Origin: Marinobacter goseongensis
GTDB lineage: Bacteria > Pseudomonadota > Gammaproteobacteria > Pseudomonadales > Oleiphilaceae
DNA: 64,000 nt
Reading direction: 5' to 3'
Assembly: GCF_023156235.1 (NCBI RefSeq)
Contig: NZ_JAKZAI010000002.1
Span: 186,001-250,000, forward strand
Below the pieces are notes generated by a model. That model searched no databases and had not been told where the DNA came from. It saw nothing but the letters and a program-made list of their open reading frames with translations. Positions 34,329-45,359 of the stretch are shown here, piece by piece (within the stretch, counting starts at the first letter, position 1; each line of letters starts with the position of its first letter). A program made the translations under genes and the position numbers.

Positions 34329-35531
34329 ATGCAGGAATTTGACGCCATCCGTCCCTATTCGGACGAAGAAACCGGCTCTGCCATCCAGCGCCTGGTGAAT
34401 GATCCGGAATTTCTCGACATGATTGCCCGTTTCAAATCCCCCGCTTTGGCCCGTTGGGCGCCGGCGCTGGTGAGGGTCTGGATCAAGCGTTGGCTGGTCA
34501 GCAATTTCGGGCATCTGCAGCGGGTGGATGATCTGCAGTCCAAGGTGTCCGGTCACGTCAGCGAACTGGTGGATCATACCACCACCCGGGTGACTCAAAG
34601 CGGGCTGGAAAATCTCGACAAGCACAGTGCCCACCTGTTCATCTCCAATCACCGCGACATCGTGTTCGATCCCATGGTGGTGAACTACCTGCTTTATGCC
34701 AATGGGTTCAACACCACCCGCATTGCGATTGGCGACAACCTGTTGGCGAATCGGGTGTTTGCCGAGATGATGCGGCTGAACAAGAGTTTCGTGGTGCGCC
34801 GCAACATGACCAGCCCACGGGAAATGCGTGACGCTTACATCATGCTGTCCGGATTCATCAATCACAGCATTGATACCAATCACAGCATCTGGATAGCCCA
34901 GCGGGAGGGGCGCGCCAAAGACGGCCTCGACGTTACCGATCCGGCTATCATCAAGATGTTCTACATGAGTAAGAAGAAAAGCGGCCTGGATTTCGCGGAA
35001 GCCATGAATCGCCTCCACATTGTGCCGGTCTCCATCGCTTACGAGTACGACCCCTGTGACGTCGACAAGGCGAAGGAGCTGGAAACCCGCGCCCGCACCG
35101 GCAGCTACACCAAGGCGCCGGGAGAGGACACTAAACAGATCATGAAGGGGCTGACAGGATTCAAGGGCCACGTGCACGTGCACTTCGGTGCCCCGATCGC
35201 CGATTCGCCGGGTAACGCCAGGGATCTGGCTGCCCGCATAGACCGGGAAATGCACGCCAACTACCACCTGCATGCGTCCAATCTGGTGGCTCACCGGCAA
35301 CGGGGCATTCATCCCCAGGCCCACACCACGCCAGATACCGTGACCGATGCGGTGGTTACCGCGGAAGCCTGGTCACCGGCGGAATTTGAGGCCGCGGAGT
35401 CCGAGATGGAGCGCCGGCTCGAGCACTGCGAACCGACCATCCGGCCGTATCTGCTGGACATGTATGCCAACCCGGTGGTCACTGCGCTGCAGGCCAGTGA
35501 GCCAGCAGCCGATCACCAAACTGACGATTGA
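34329..35531 (+). CDS. 1-acylglycerol-3-phosphate acyltransferase-like protein
   Basis: 400 residues from the ATG at 34329, with CAGGA just upstream. An acyltransferase domain sits near residues 85-280: the catalytic block ISNHRDIVFDPMVVNYLL, the FVVRRNMTSP block and WIAQREGRAKDGLD. In the first block the His and the distal Asp are separated by five residues, rather than the four of the HX4D motif, a variant seen in the HRDIVxD group. The C-terminal extension of about 120 residues is hydrophilic. It should acylate a glycerophospholipid or related acceptor. 3 nt before the esterase gene, so an operon. Confidence 0.85.
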   Translation: MQEFDAIRPYSDEETGSAIQRLVNDPEFLDMIARFKSPALARWAPALVRVWIKRWLVSNFGHLQRVDDLQSKVSGHVSELVDHTTTRVTQSGLENLDKHSAHLFISNHRDIVFDPMVVNYLLYANGFNTTRIAIGDNLLANRVFAEMMRLNKSFVVRRNMTSPREMRDAYIMLSGFINHSIDTNHSIWIAQREGRAKDGLDVTDPAIIKMFYMSKKKSGLDFAEAMNRLHIVPVSIAYEYDPCDVDKAKELETRARTGSYTKAPGEDTKQIMKGLTGFKGHVHVHFGAPIADSPGNARDLAARIDREMHANYHLHASNLVAHRQRGIHPQAHTTPDTVTDAVVTAEAWSPAEFEAAESEMERRLEHCEPTIRPYLLDMYANPVVTALQASEPAADHQTDD

Positions 35532-35534
35532 GGT

Positions 35535-36200
35535 ATGTTTGTGCCGGAACTGAAGTACATCGAACTGGAAACCAATCCGAACCCCACCGCTGCCGTGATC
35601 TGGCTGCACGGGCTGGGCGCCAGCGGTCATGATTTCGAGCCGGTGGTTCCCGAACTGGGCCTGCCCGCCGACGCGGCTGTCCGGTTCCTGTTCCCCCATG
35701 CCCCGGAGCTGCCGATTACCATCAACGGCGGCATGATCATGCCCGGCTGGTATGACATCAAGGGCATGAACATTGACCGGGTAGTGGATACAGCACAGCT
35801 GAAAGTGTCTGCCGCCGCCGTCGCCCGGATGATCGACCGTGAGATCGAACGGGGTATCCCGGCGGCGAACATTGTGATTGCCGGGTTCTCCCAGGGTGGC
35901 GCCGTGGCCTACGAACTGGGCCTGAGTTATCCCCAGCGTCTGGCCGGAATCCTCGCTCTGTCTACCTATTTTGCAACCGCAAAAACGGTGGAGCCATCAA
36001 AGGCGAACGCCGGCCTGCCCATCAATGTTTACCATGGTACGTTTGATCCGGTTGTTCCGGAATCCCTGGGGCGCCGAAGTGTGCAGCAACTGGAAGCAAT
36101 GGGATTCCAGCCACGCTACGAAACCTTCCCGATGGAGCACAGTGTCTGCCTTGAAGAGATCCAGGACATCGGCCGCTTTATCGAGCAGCACGCACTCTGA
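35535..36200 (+). CDS. Carboxylesterase/phospholipase family serine hydrolase
   Basis: 221 residues, the compact alpha/beta-hydrolase of the carboxylesterase-2/acyl-protein thioesterase family. Catalytic triad: Ser119 in AGFSQGGAVAYELG, Asp171 in HGTFDPVVP and His202 in MEHSVCLEE; the oxyanion segment is WLHGLGASGHDFE. Cytoplasmic; no signal peptide. It follows the acyltransferase by 3 nt, so both may work in lipid remodelling. The 3' end nearly meets the convergent glycogen phosphorylase gene. Confidence 0.92.
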   Translation: MFVPELKYIELETNPNPTAAVIWLHGLGASGHDFEPVVPELGLPADAAVRFLFPHAPELPITINGGMIMPGWYDIKGMNIDRVVDTAQLKVSAAAVARMIDREIERGIPAANIVIAGFSQGGAVAYELGLSYPQRLAGILALSTYFATAKTVEPSKANAGLPINVYHGTFDPVVPESLGRRSVQQLEAMGFQPRYETFPMEHSVCLEEIQDIGRFIEQHAL

Positions 36201-36217
36201 CGACACGCACCTCGGGC

Positions 36218-38788
36218 TCACAACCAGACCATGGCCCCCATCTCCAGCGGGTGGGTCAACCCCTGGTGGTAGGGGTAAACGCGGATGCGCAGTGATTGCA
36301 GTCCAGGATAGGGGGGCAGAATCCGCGTTGAGAATACCGTTGCCCCTCCGGTGTCCGCGTCGGTATTAGTCGCTGTGTTGTGCTGAAGCAGGAACCGATC
36401 CGGGCCCGGGCAGTCGTGGGTGCCGGTGCATTCCGCCGTCACCAGACACTCTACCCGCACATCCTCCGGCCACAGACCATTGAGCTGAACATTGACCGAC
36501 AGCGAGATTTCTTCATCGTGGAGACAGGTTGCGGCGACACACTGGTTGACCGACAGGGACACCCCGGCCCAGTCCTGTCGGACCCGCTGCTTCCATTCCG
36601 CCAGTTCGATGGCCAACCGGCTGCTGTCTGCGGCCAGCTTTATGCCTTGCATTGTGGCAGGCCGGTAATACCGCTCGACGTAGTCCATCACCATTCGCTG
36701 GCTGTTGAACCTTGGCGTAATGGTCTTCATGGACGCTTTTGATCGCTGGACCCAGCCTTTGGAATAGCCCTGGGAGGCGCGGTTGTAATAGAGCGGCACA
36801 ATCTCGAACTCAATCAGATCCAGCAGGTCACGGGCTTCCTCCTGATTGCGAAATTCCAGGTCAAGTTCCGTGCTGCGGGGGTTGATTGCCCAACCATTCT
36901 TGCCGTTATAGCCCTCGCCCCACCAGCCATCCAGCACACTCAGGTTGAGGGCGCCGTTCAGCGCGGCTTTCTCACCGGAGGTGCCGCTCGCTTCCTTGGG
37001 GTATTCCGGCGTATTCAGCCACACATCCACGCCACTGAGCAGTCGTCGGGCCATCGCCTGGTCGTAATCTTCCAGCAGGATGACGTGCCCCATCAGCGCC
37101 GGTTGCATCGACAGGTCGTGGATCACACGAATCAGCTGTTGCCCGGGTTTGTCCTTGGGATGCGCCTTGCCGGCGAACACCAGCACCACCGGGCGTTCAG
37201 GGTCAGTAAGCAGACGTTCCAGACGGTCGAGATCCGAAAAAATCAGCGTGGCGCGCTTGTACGTGGCAAAGCGGCGGGCGAACCCGATCACCATGGTGTC
37301 TTTTTCCGGCGACACCAATTGACGCGTCATGCGTTCGGTTACCGAGTGACCAGTGCCGTTGCGCCGATGCTGGCGCTTGAGACAGCGAACAATGTAATCA
37401 CCCATCTGCTGCTTGAGCGCCTTGTGCACGCTCCAGTAATGGTAATCGGGGATCCGGTCGATGAACTCCCAGAACTCCGTATTCCGCAACTCGCTTTTCC
37501 AGGTCGGGGCCTGGATATCGAACAGGCTGGACCATTCCGGTGCCAGGAACGTCGGCACATGCACACCGTTGGTGATGAAGCCCATGGGGTTCTCTCTAGC
37601 CGGCACCTGGGGCCAGATGTCACCCTCCATACCAGACGCAACCCCGCCATGAATCCGGCTGACCCCGTTATGAAACCGGGACCCACGTAAGCCCAGACTG
37701 GTCATGTTGAAGGAGTCGCCGGAGGATTTGGAGCCCAACTGGAAAACCGACTCGAACTCCAGGCCCGTCTCGGCGAGGTAAGCAGCGAGATGATGCTGAA
37801 CCAGTGCGCGGGGAAAAATATCGTGGCCCGCCGGCACCGGCGTGTGAGTCGTAAACAGTGTGGCGCCGGCATTGAGCTCCAGCGCCGCTTCAAAGGACAG
37901 GCCGTCAGCCATGGCCTGGCGGCAACGCTCGAGGATCAGAAAAGCGGCGTGCCCCTCGTTAATGTGCCAGACCGTGGGGCAGAGGCCGAGAGCGCTCAGC
38001 ACCCGAGCTCCGCCAATACCCAGCACCATCTCCTGGCTGATGCGGGTGGTTTCATCACCACCGTACAGCTGCAGGGTCAGTTCCCGGTCACCAACCGTAT
38101 TTTCCTCAACGTGGGTGTCCAGCAGATATAGCCGGATATGGCCGACCCGGGCTTCCCAGACCCTGGCGTGAACAAGGCGGCCCGGGAAGGGCACGGATAC
38201 CCGCAGCGGCTCACCTTCCTGTTCGACCAGTGATATGGGCAGTTCGTGGCTGTAATGGGACTGGTAGCGAGCAATCTGCTGCCCTTGGGCATCGATGGTC
38301 TGGATAAAATAGCCTTGCTGATACAACAGGCCTACCGCCACGAACGGCAGCCCCAGGTCACTGGCGGCCTTGCAATGGTCACCGGCGAGAATCCCCAACC
38401 CTCCGGAGTAGATCGGAAAGCTCTCGTGAAAGCCGAATTCAGCGCAGAAATACGCCACCAGCGCGGTGTCAGGATCCAGGCGGGTGGTTACCTCCGGCCC
38501 GGGTTCGGCGTCCAGATAAGCATCGTAACTGCTCAGTATGCGGCGATACTCGGAGAGAAAGGCGCGATCTTCGGCCGCTTCTTCCAGGCGGTTCTGCGCA
38601 ACCCGCCGCAGAAACAGCTTCGGGTTGTGCGCCACTTTCTGCCACAACCGCAGGTCAATCCGCGCAAACAGGCTTCGAACACCGTGATCCCAGCTGCAGA
38701 AAAGATCGTTGGCCAGCTCGTCCAGGCGGGTGAGTGCCTCAGGGATGGTAGGCCGGGCTTCCAGTTTGAATTCAGTGGCGTTGTGCAT
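36218..38788 (-). CDS. glgP: Alpha-glucan phosphorylase (GT35, first copy)
   Basis: 856 residues of the TIGR02094 type with an N-terminal DUF3417 domain (LDELANDLFCSWDHGVRSLF). It releases glucose-1-phosphate from alpha-1,4-glucans using pyridoxal phosphate. The PLP lysine lies in EASGTSGEKAALNGALNLS (Glu where many have Met before Lys); WHINEGHAAFL and FGFHESFPIYSGGLGILAGDH are also present. The C-terminus is an accessory beta region. It ends the leftward glgB-glgA-glgP unit, 29 nt after glgA. A second copy is at 48172. Confidence 0.93.
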   Translation of the reverse strand: MHNATEFKLEARPTIPEALTRLDELANDLFCSWDHGVRSLFARIDLRLWQKVAHNPKLFLRRVAQNRLEEAAEDRAFLSEYRRILSSYDAYLDAEPGPEVTTRLDPDTALVAYFCAEFGFHESFPIYSGGLGILAGDHCKAASDLGLPFVAVGLLYQQGYFIQTIDAQGQQIARYQSHYSHELPISLVEQEGEPLRVSVPFPGRLVHARVWEARVGHIRLYLLDTHVEENTVGDRELTLQLYGGDETTRISQEMVLGIGGARVLSALGLCPTVWHINEGHAAFLILERCRQAMADGLSFEAALELNAGATLFTTHTPVPAGHDIFPRALVQHHLAAYLAETGLEFESVFQLGSKSSGDSFNMTSLGLRGSRFHNGVSRIHGGVASGMEGDIWPQVPARENPMGFITNGVHVPTFLAPEWSSLFDIQAPTWKSELRNTEFWEFIDRIPDYHYWSVHKALKQQMGDYIVRCLKRQHRRNGTGHSVTERMTRQLVSPEKDTMVIGFARRFATYKRATLIFSDLDRLERLLTDPERPVVLVFAGKAHPKDKPGQQLIRVIHDLSMQPALMGHVILLEDYDQAMARRLLSGVDVWLNTPEYPKEASGTSGEKAALNGALNLSVLDGWWGEGYNGKNGWAINPRSTELDLEFRNQEEARDLLDLIEFEIVPLYYNRASQGYSKGWVQRSKASMKTITPRFNSQRMVMDYVERYYRPATMQGIKLAADSSRLAIELAEWKQRVRQDWAGVSLSVNQCVAATCLHDEEISLSVNVQLNGLWPEDVRVECLVTAECTGTHDCPGPDRFLLQHNTATNTDADTGGATVFSTRILPPYPGLQSLRIRVYPYHQGLTHPLEMGAMVWL

Positions 38789-38817
38789 GATTGTCGCCTC
38801 CCACAGGGGCTGCCCCG

Positions 38818-40284
38818 TTAGTCATCATCCGTGCTCTGGCGGGCGGCCAGAGCCTGGCGGTAGATGTTGGTGTATTCCCAGGCGCGGGTCTGCCAGGAAT
38901 AGTCACCGGCCATACCGTTGCGTTGCAGCTTGCGCCAGGTTTTCGGATCCCGGAAAGCGTCCAGCGCCCGGTCGATTGCCGCACACAGGGCCGGGGGTTC
39001 CGGTTTGCTGAAGGTAAATCCGTTCGCCTGATCGGCGCTCGCGGTTTGCGGGTCGAACACCGTATCAGCCAATCCGCCCACCCGGTGTACCACAGGTACG
39101 GTGCCGTAGCGCATGCTGTACATCTGGTTGAGCCCGCAAGGCTCGAACCGTGACGGCATGATGAAAAGGTCGATGCCGGCAGTGATGCGGTGGGCCAGGG
39201 TTTCGTCAAAGCCGAGTGTCACCGACAGCTGTCCGGGATGGTGTTCGGCCAGATCGAGCGCAGCCTGTTCGTAGTCACGCATACCCGAGCCCAGAATTAC
39301 GCACTGGCAACCGCTGTGCAGTAACTCCGGCAGAACGGCCAGCAACAGATCGATGCCTTTTTGCTCCACCATCCGCCCGATAAAACCCAGTATCGGGCCC
39401 TCGAAGTTGGTGTCGAGACCGACCTGCCGCTGCAGATCCCGTCGGCATAGCCGCTTGTTTCCCAGAGACCGGGCACTGTAATGATGGTCCAGGAGCGGGT
39501 CGGTTTGCGGATCCCAGTGGCGGGTATCGATCCCGTTGAGAATGCCGGTGAGGGCCGGATGCCGGTAGCGGAGCAGCCCATCCAGGCCGCAGCCCAGCTC
39601 CGGTTGGCAGATTTCCCGGGCGTATCCGGGGCTGACCGTGGTCAGGAGGTCGCTGAACACCAGCCCGCCCTTGAGAAAGGACAGTTGGTCGTGAAATTCC
39701 AGCCGATCGAAACGCCAGAGCGCGTCTGGTAACTCCAGGGCCCGGAAGACGCCGTGGGAGAAGAGCCCCTGGTACGCCAGGTTGTGGATGGTGAACACCG
39801 TTGCCGGTCGCTGGCGAGTGTTACTCAGAAACACGGGGACCAGCCCGCTCTGCCAGTCGTTGCAGTGCACCAGGTCCGGCACCCAGTCAAGGCCAGCCTG
39901 GCCAAGCGCCATCCGCGCTGAGACCCGGGCGAACAGACAGTAACGCTGGGCGTTATCCGCCCAATCCTGGCCTTCGGCGTTCTGGTAGGGGCTACCCGGG
40001 CGGTTAAACAGAGGCTGGCAATCCACCAGCCACAACACGACAGCGGTGCCGGGTAACCGTGTCTGCCAGAGTGTCACATCGTAGCTCTCGACATTCAGCT
40101 GCGCCCTCCGGCAAGCACCGCTGGCAACGGCCACCGCCATTGCTTCGGGGTAGCCGGGGAGAACTATCTGCACGTCGTGATCCATCGTGCACAGGGCTTC
40201 CGGCAAACTAGCAGACACGTCCGCGAGCCCGCCGGTCTTGATCACCGGGTGCACCTCACTGGTCACAAAAAGCACCCTGGTCAC
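38818..40284 (-). CDS. glgA: Glycogen synthase (GT5)
   Basis: 488 residues, the usual length. It transfers glucose from ADP-glucose to the glycogen chain. The ADP-glucose motif is [10 protein letters not shown] (Lys16), with the bacterial synthase segments [36 protein letters not shown], and the donor-site EX7E-like [30 protein letters not shown] follows. Overlaps glgB by 4 nt, and glgP follows by 29 nt. Confidence 0.96.
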   Translation of the reverse strand: MTRVLFVTSEVHPVIKTGGLADVSASLPEALCTMDHDVQIVLPGYPEAMAVAVASGACRRAQLNVESYDVTLWQTRLPGTAVVLWLVDCQPLFNRPGSPYQNAEGQDWADNAQRYCLFARVSARMALGQAGLDWVPDLVHCNDWQSGLVPVFLSNTRQRPATVFTIHNLAYQGLFSHGVFRALELPDALWRFDRLEFHDQLSFLKGGLVFSDLLTTVSPGYAREICQPELGCGLDGLLRYRHPALTGILNGIDTRHWDPQTDPLLDHHYSARSLGNKRLCRRDLQRQVGLDTNFEGPILGFIGRMVEQKGIDLLLAVLPELLHSGCQCVILGSGMRDYEQAALDLAEHHPGQLSVTLGFDETLAHRITAGIDLFIMPSRFEPCGLNQMYSMRYGTVPVVHRVGGLADTVFDPQTASADQANGFTFSKPEPPALCAAIDRALDAFRDPKTWRKLQRNGMAGDYSWQTRAWEYTNIYRQALAARQSTDDD

Positions 40285-42167
40285 AATGGCTGCTCCAACA
40301 CCACCGCACCCAGCGGGGGCAGGGTGAGCGCGATGGACTGGGCCTGTCCCATCCAGGGCTGTGAGTCCGCGGTGAGCGGCAACGGATTCCCCAGATTGCT
40401 GCCGCCGTAGTATACGGAATCAGAGTTCAGTCGCTCAGTCCAGACACCGGAGCTGGGCACGCCAACCCGGTAATGGTATCGGGGCAACGGTGTAAAATTA
40501 ATGATGACGATGACCCGTTGTGCCTCTGCCTGCCTGAGGAAGCTGATCACTGACTGGGTGGAATCGTGACAGTCGATCCAGGCAAAGCCATCGGGTCGGT
40601 AATTGGCCCGGTGCAGGGCCGGCTGTTCTTTCAGCAGGTAGTTAAGATCCCGCACCAGCTGTTGCAGGCCCAGGTGCTCGTCCTGCTCAAGCAGTGACCA
40701 GTCCAGCTCCCGTTTTTCGCTCCATTCCCGGCGCTGGCCGAACTCACCGCCCATGAACAGCAACTTCGCGCCAGGGTAGGTAAACAGATAAGTGAGCAAC
40801 AGCCGCAGGTTGGCCCTTTGCTGCCAGTCATCTCCGGGCATCTTGTTCAGCAGGCTGGCTTTCTCGTGCACAACCTCATCGTGCGACAGGGGCAGCAGAA
40901 AGCTCTCACTGAACGCGTACAACACGCCGAACGTGAGCTTGTCGTGGTGGTATTGCCGGAATACCGGATCCTGGCTGAGATAATCCAGGGTGTCGTGCAT
41001 CCATCCCATGTTCCATTTCAGGCAAAATCCCAGCCCACCCACCGATTCCGGTCGCGTGACCTGGGGCCACGAGGTGGACTCCTCAGCCATGATCATGGTG
41101 CCGGGGTAGCGCTCGCGGCAGATCTGGTTCAGTTCCCGCAGGAATTCGATCGCCTCGAGATTTTCGTGGCCACCGTGGATGTTCGGCAGCCAGTCGCCCT
41201 CGTCGCGGGAGTAGTTCAGATATAACATCGACGCCACCGCATCCACCCGCAGACCGTCAATGTGAAAGGTGTCCAGCCAGAACAGCGCACTGCCAATCAG
41301 AAAGTTGCGCACTTCATGGCGGGCGTAGTTGTAGATCAGGGTGCCCCAGTCCTGGTGCTCGCCCTGGCGGGGGTCCTCATGTTCGTACAGAGCGGAACCG
41401 TCAAACCGCGCCAGGGCGTGGGTATCCTTGGGAAAATGGCCGGGCACCCAATCGAGCAACACCCCGAGGTGGTTGCGGTGGCAGCAGTCCACGAAATAGC
41501 GAAAATCGTCCGGTGTGCCGAACCGGCTTGTGGGCGCATAGTACCCGGTTGTCTGATAGCCCCAGGATTCATCAAGGGGGTGCTCGGTAATCGGCAACAA
41601 CTCGATGTGGGTGAAGCCCATGTCCCGCACGTAGGGCACCAGCTGGTCGGCCAGTTCGCGGTAATTCAGCCAGCGCCCTGACCCGTGAAGCCGCCAGGAG
41701 CCGGCGTGTACTTCGTAGATCGAGAGTGGCTGATCCCGCCAGTTCCAGCAGTTGCGATGGGCCAGCCAATCACCATCGCCCCAGCTGAAACGACTACGCT
41801 GAGTCACCACCGCTGCCGTCGCCGGCCGGGGTTCGAAGGCTTGACCGTAGGGGTCGGTCTTGATCAGTTGTTCACCGTCGCCGATGGTAATGGCGTATTT
41901 GTAGAGGGCACCTGCAGCCAGCTGCGGCCGGAAACACTCCCAGACACCACTGTCCTGGCGCTTATGCAACGGGTCAGCGCCTGGCTGCCAGCCGTTAAAA
42001 TCACCGATCACACTGACGGCTTGCGCAGCGGGCGCCCAGACTGCAAACCGCACGCCTTCGTCACCACCGTAGCGGCAAAGGTGAGCGCCCAGCACGTTAT
42101 AGATGTGCCAATGCTTTCCCTGTCCGAAAAGGTGCAGGTCGAATTCGCTGAGGCTTGGGCTTTCCAT
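40281..42167 (-). CDS. glgB: 1,4-alpha-glucan branching enzyme (GH13)
   Basis: 628 residues from the ATG at 42167; an in-frame ATG at 42236 adds 23 residues unlike the family. Residues about 20-120 form the N-terminal CBM48-type domain ([20 protein letters not shown]). The GH13 core carries the nucleophile Asp309 (IDGLRVDAV), acid/base Glu362 (MIMAEEST) and Asp430 ([11 protein letters not shown]). It makes alpha-1,6 branches in glycogen. Its start lies 209 nt from the divergent glgC start, with a 21-bp inverted repeat between. Confidence 0.96.
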   Translation of the reverse strand: MESPSLSEFDLHLFGQGKHWHIYNVLGAHLCRYGGDEGVRFAVWAPAAQAVSVIGDFNGWQPGADPLHKRQDSGVWECFRPQLAAGALYKYAITIGDGEQLIKTDPYGQAFEPRPATAAVVTQRSRFSWGDGDWLAHRNCWNWRDQPLSIYEVHAGSWRLHGSGRWLNYRELADQLVPYVRDMGFTHIELLPITEHPLDESWGYQTTGYYAPTSRFGTPDDFRYFVDCCHRNHLGVLLDWVPGHFPKDTHALARFDGSALYEHEDPRQGEHQDWGTLIYNYARHEVRNFLIGSALFWLDTFHIDGLRVDAVASMLYLNYSRDEGDWLPNIHGGHENLEAIEFLRELNQICRERYPGTMIMAEESTSWPQVTRPESVGGLGFCLKWNMGWMHDTLDYLSQDPVFRQYHHDKLTFGVLYAFSESFLLPLSHDEVVHEKASLLNKMPGDDWQQRANLRLLLTYLFTYPGAKLLFMGGEFGQRREWSEKRELDWSLLEQDEHLGLQQLVRDLNYLLKEQPALHRANYRPDGFAWIDCHDSTQSVISFLRQAEAQRVIVIINFTPLPRYHYRVGVPSSGVWTERLNSDSVYYGGSNLGNPLPLTADSQPWMGQAQSIALTLPPLGAVVLEQPL

Positions 42168-42227
42168 AGTCCGAAGAGCTTCCCGACGTGTTCTGTTTCT
42201 GGTTCCGATCCATTGGACGCCAATCAG

Positions 42228-42248
42228 GCTGATCAAATAATGATCAGC
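42228..42248. promoter_or_regulatory. 21-bp inverted repeat between glgB and glgC
   Basis: GCTGATCA and TGATCAGC arms, 8 bp and perfect, with a central AATAA. The centre is about 70 nt upstream of glgB and about 139 nt upstream of glgC. A related TGATCA-ATAATGA string occurs at 46929-46941 in front of the PilZ gene. It is a good candidate for an operator governing both arms of the glycogen locus. Confidence 0.5.
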
Positions 42249-42306
42249 GACAAGTTTTCGTCATGTTGTCGATGCTAACCTTTCAGCCATGATTGATACG
42301 TCAAAA

Positions 42307-42320
42307 TATAGTCTATTATT
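42307..42320 (+). promoter_or_regulatory. Candidate glgC promoter element (TATAG-TCTATTATT)
   Basis: TATTAT (42314-42319) resembles a -10 hexamer about 57 nt before the glgC ATG, and TTGATA lies 15 nt upstream of it. The surrounding TATAG and TCTATTATT blocks recur, spaced by two G, in front of the PilZ gene (46913-46928) at a similar distance from its start. Assignment is tentative. Confidence 0.4.
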
Positions 42321-42376
42321 CCTTCAGGGGCAGACGAGGGAAGCCGAAGACCGACAGGGTAGTCAGGGAAGCCGCC

Positions 42377-43642
42377 ATGCAAACCGCCAAACGTTTTGTC
42401 AGCCGACTCACACGCCAGACCCTCGCACTGGTGCTGGCTGGAGGTCGGGGATCACGTCTGTACGACCTCACCAAATGGCGCGCGAAACCCGCCGTCCCAT
42501 TCGGTGGCAAGTTCCGCATCATCGATTTTCCATTATCTAACTGTATCAACTCCGGTATCGGTCAGGTCGGGGTGATTACCCAGTACAAATCCCACTCCCT
42601 GATGCGCCACATCCAACGCGGCTGGGGCTTTCTGCGCGGAGAACTTGGCGAGTTTGTGGAACTGCTGCCGGCGCAGCAGCGCATCGAGACCTCCTGGTAC
42701 GAGGGCACAGCGGACGCCGTGTTGCAGAATCTGGACATCATTCGCAGCCACGCGCCCGAGTATGTACTGATCCTCGCCGGGGACCACGTCTACAAGATGG
42801 ACTACGGCACCATGCTGGCCTATCACGTGGAGAACGACGCCGACGTCACCGTGGGCTGTATCGAAGTGCCGCTGGAGGACGCGTCGGCATTCGGTGTGAT
42901 GTCGGTGAATGATGAGCTGCGGATCACCGAGTTTGTCGAGAAGCCAGAGCAACCCAAACCGATGCCGAACCAGCCGGAGAGGGCATTGGCATCCATGGGT
43001 ATCTATGTGTTCAGCACACGGGTTCTGTTTGATGAATTGCTCAGGGATCATCAGCTTGCCACAGACTCTTCACATGATTTCGGCAAAGACATCATTCCCT
43101 CCATCATTGCCCGCCTGCGGGTGATGGCATTTCCTTTCCGCAACCCGGTACAAGACAAGCCGGCCTATTGGCGAGACGTGGGCACCATCGATTCCCTGTG
43201 GCAGGCCAACCTGGAACTGATCGGTATCAGCCCGGAGCTGAACCTCTATGATCCGGACTGGCCCATCTGGACCTACCAGGAACAGCTGCCGCCGGCAAAG
43301 TTCATTTTTGACGATGACAACCGCCGGGGCATGGCAGTAGATTCCATGTTGGCCGGAGGCTGCATCGTCTCCGGCGCGTTAGTCCGGCATTCCCTGCTGT
43401 TCTCGCAGGTGCGGGTACATTCGTTCACCACGGTATCGGATGCGGTGATTTTTCCCGATGTGGATATCGGCCGCCACTGCGAAATCCACCGCGCCATTAT
43501 TGACCGTGGATGTCGTATTACGGAGGGCACCACCATCGGCGTCGATCCCGACAAGGACCGGGAACGGTTCTACGTGTCACCCAAGGGCGTGGTGCTCGTC
43601 ACCCCCGAGATGCTCGGGCAGGATTACCCCCATGGCCTCTGA
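42377..43642 (+). CDS. glgC: Glucose-1-phosphate adenylyltransferase (ADP-glucose pyrophosphorylase)
   Basis: 421 residues from the ATG at 42377, with AGGGA 8 nt upstream; an in-frame ATG at 42293 is not supported by family length. It makes ADP-glucose, the rate-setting step of glycogen synthesis. [11 protein letters not shown] (22-32) is the nucleotide loop, [19 protein letters not shown] the substrate loop, [12 protein letters not shown] the metal-binding Asp region and ITEFVEKP the sugar-phosphate site. A left-handed beta-helix domain ends the protein ([15 protein letters not shown]). The 3' end overlaps the GH57 start by 11 nt. Confidence 0.96.
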   Translation: MQTAKRFVSRLTRQTLALVLAGGRGSRLYDLTKWRAKPAVPFGGKFRIIDFPLSNCINSGIGQVGVITQYKSHSLMRHIQRGWGFLRGELGEFVELLPAQQRIETSWYEGTADAVLQNLDIIRSHAPEYVLILAGDHVYKMDYGTMLAYHVENDADVTVGCIEVPLEDASAFGVMSVNDELRITEFVEKPEQPKPMPNQPERALASMGIYVFSTRVLFDELLRDHQLATDSSHDFGKDIIPSIIARLRVMAFPFRNPVQDKPAYWRDVGTIDSLWQANLELIGISPELNLYDPDWPIWTYQEQLPPAKFIFDDDNRRGMAVDSMLAGGCIVSGALVRHSLLFSQVRVHSFTTVSDAVIFPDVDIGRHCEIHRAIIDRGCRITEGTTIGVDPDKDRERFYVSPKGVVLVTPEMLGQDYPHGL

Positions 43643-45359
43643 CCGCCGCACGCCCGTGGTCTTTTGCTGGCACATGCATCAGCCGGGCTACCGGGATCAG
43701 AAAACCGGTACCTTCCTGTTTCCCTGGGTGTACCTGCATGCCCTGAAAGACTACAGCGATATGGCCGCCCACCTGGAGGCGCACCCGGGTGCCCGAGCTG
43801 TGGTGAACTTTGCCCCGATCCTGCTGGAGCAGATTGAAATCTACCTGGTGGATATTGAACGCTGGCGCCACTGTGCCGGCGAGATCGGTGATCCGCTGTT
43901 GGCGGCACTGGTAGCTGGCGAACTGCCGGAACCCGGCGCGCCGGGGTTCCTCGACATCATGGAAAAATGTTTGCGGGCCAACTCTGAGCGCATCATTCAG
44001 CGCTTTCCAGCCTTTGCCCGCCTGTCACAGCTCGCCGACTTCTACCGTTCCCGGCCGGAAATGCAGCGATACATCGCCCCGGCGTTCCTGTCCGATCTGC
44101 TGGTATGGTATCACCTGGGCTGGATGGGCGAGATCATCCGCCGCCGCAATGCCTGCGTGCAGTCGCTGCAGGAGAAGGCTCAGGGTTTCAGTGCCGATGA
44201 CCGCATCGCTCTGCTGAACGTGATCTTCGACACCCTCGCCGGCATTGGTCCTCGCTACCGCCACCTGGCCCAGACTGGCCAGGTGGAGCTGTCCGTCAGC
44301 CCCTACAGTCACACCATGGTGCCGTTACTGATTGATCTTGGTAGCGCCCGGGAAGCCATGCCGGAGATCCCGCTGCCCGCCCATAGCGGTTATCCGGAAG
44401 GTATGGCCCGCGCCCGGTGGCAATTTCAGCAAGCACGGGAGGTGTTCCAACGCTTTTTCGGAATGGAGCCGACCGGATGCTGGTCGTCGGAAGGGGGCCT
44501 CAGCCAGCAGACACTCCAGCAACTCGCGCAAGCTGGCTTCCGGTGGACGGCAAGCGGTGATTCCGTACTCCACAACAGCCTGCGTTCGGCGGGAGCGGCC
44601 GGGCAGGGAATCAAGAACCCGTCCATTCATCAGGCCTACCGGTTCGGCGATGCGGACATCACCGTTTTTTTCCGGGATGACGGCCTGTCTGACCTGATCG
44701 GGTTTACCTACGCAGACTGGCACGCCTCGGATGCTGTCGCGGATCTCACCTCTCATATGGAAACCATTGCGTCCCACGGCACTGATCTCGGGCCTCAGGT
44801 GATTTCGGTAATTATGGATGGGGAAAATGCGTGGGAATACTATCCGGAGAATGCCTTTCACTTTCTCGATGAACTGTACGAGGTTCTCGAGAGCCATCCC
44901 CGCTTGCAGCTGACGACCTACCGGGAGCTGCTTGAGCAGGGCGATCTATCGCCGGTCAGCCTACCCACGGTCGTCGCCGGCAGCTGGATTTACGGCACCT
45001 TCTCAACCTGGATCGGAGACCCGGACAAGAACCGCGCCTGGGATCTGCTTTGTGAGGCCAAGCAGCATTTTGATCGCGCCGTGGATAACGGCGCGCTGAC
45101 GACGGAACAAAAAGCGGCCGCCACGCAACAGCTGGCAATTTGCGAAGGCTCAGACTGGTTCTGGTGGTTTGGTGATTACAACCCGGCCCAGGTGGTCAGT
45201 GATTTCGAACACCTGTACCGGCGGCACCTCGTGAACCTGTACGAACTGATTGGCTACCCGGCACCCCCTTCGGTGTTCCAGAAACTGAGCCAGGGCAGTG
45301 GCGCTCCCGCCCGCGGCGGCGCGATGCGCCCGGGCCATGATGCGGACACCGGCGCATGA
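43632..45359 (+). CDS. GH57 family glycoside hydrolase/glucanotransferase
   Basis: 575 residues from the ATG at 43632. The GH57 fold begins [14 protein letters not shown] and carries the nucleophile Glu287 ([10 protein letters not shown]) and acid/base Asp396 ([14 protein letters not shown]). Members act as alpha-amylase, amylopullulanase or 4-alpha-glucanotransferase on maltodextrin; which of these is not decidable here. No signal peptide, so cytoplasmic. Its reading frame overlaps glgC by 11 nt and its stop overlaps malQ (ATGA), so the three are one operon. Confidence 0.9.
   Translation: MASDRRTPVVFCWHMHQPGYRDQKTGTFLFPWVYLHALKDYSDMAAHLEAHPGARAVVNFAPILLEQIEIYLVDIERWRHCAGEIGDPLLAALVAGELPEPGAPGFLDIMEKCLRANSERIIQRFPAFARLSQLADFYRSRPEMQRYIAPAFLSDLLVWYHLGWMGEIIRRRNACVQSLQEKAQGFSADDRIALLNVIFDTLAGIGPRYRHLAQTGQVELSVSPYSHTMVPLLIDLGSAREAMPEIPLPAHSGYPEGMARARWQFQQAREVFQRFFGMEPTGCWSSEGGLSQQTLQQLAQAGFRWTASGDSVLHNSLRSAGAAGQGIKNPSIHQAYRFGDADITVFFRDDGLSDLIGFTYADWHASDAVADLTSHMETIASHGTDLGPQVISVIMDGENAWEYYPENAFHFLDELYEVLESHPRLQLTTYRELLEQGDLSPVSLPTVVAGSWIYGTFSTWIGDPDKNRAWDLLCEAKQHFDRAVDNGALTTEQKAAATQQLAICEGSDWFWWFGDYNPAQVVSDFEHLYRRHLVNLYELIGYPAPPSVFQKLSQGSGAPARGGAMRPGHDADTGA

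Noticed and set aside
34224..35324. A 366-codon minus-strand frame opposite the acyltransferase
   Set aside because: Composition (His/Gly/Val-rich) and position mark it as an antisense shadow of a conserved gene.
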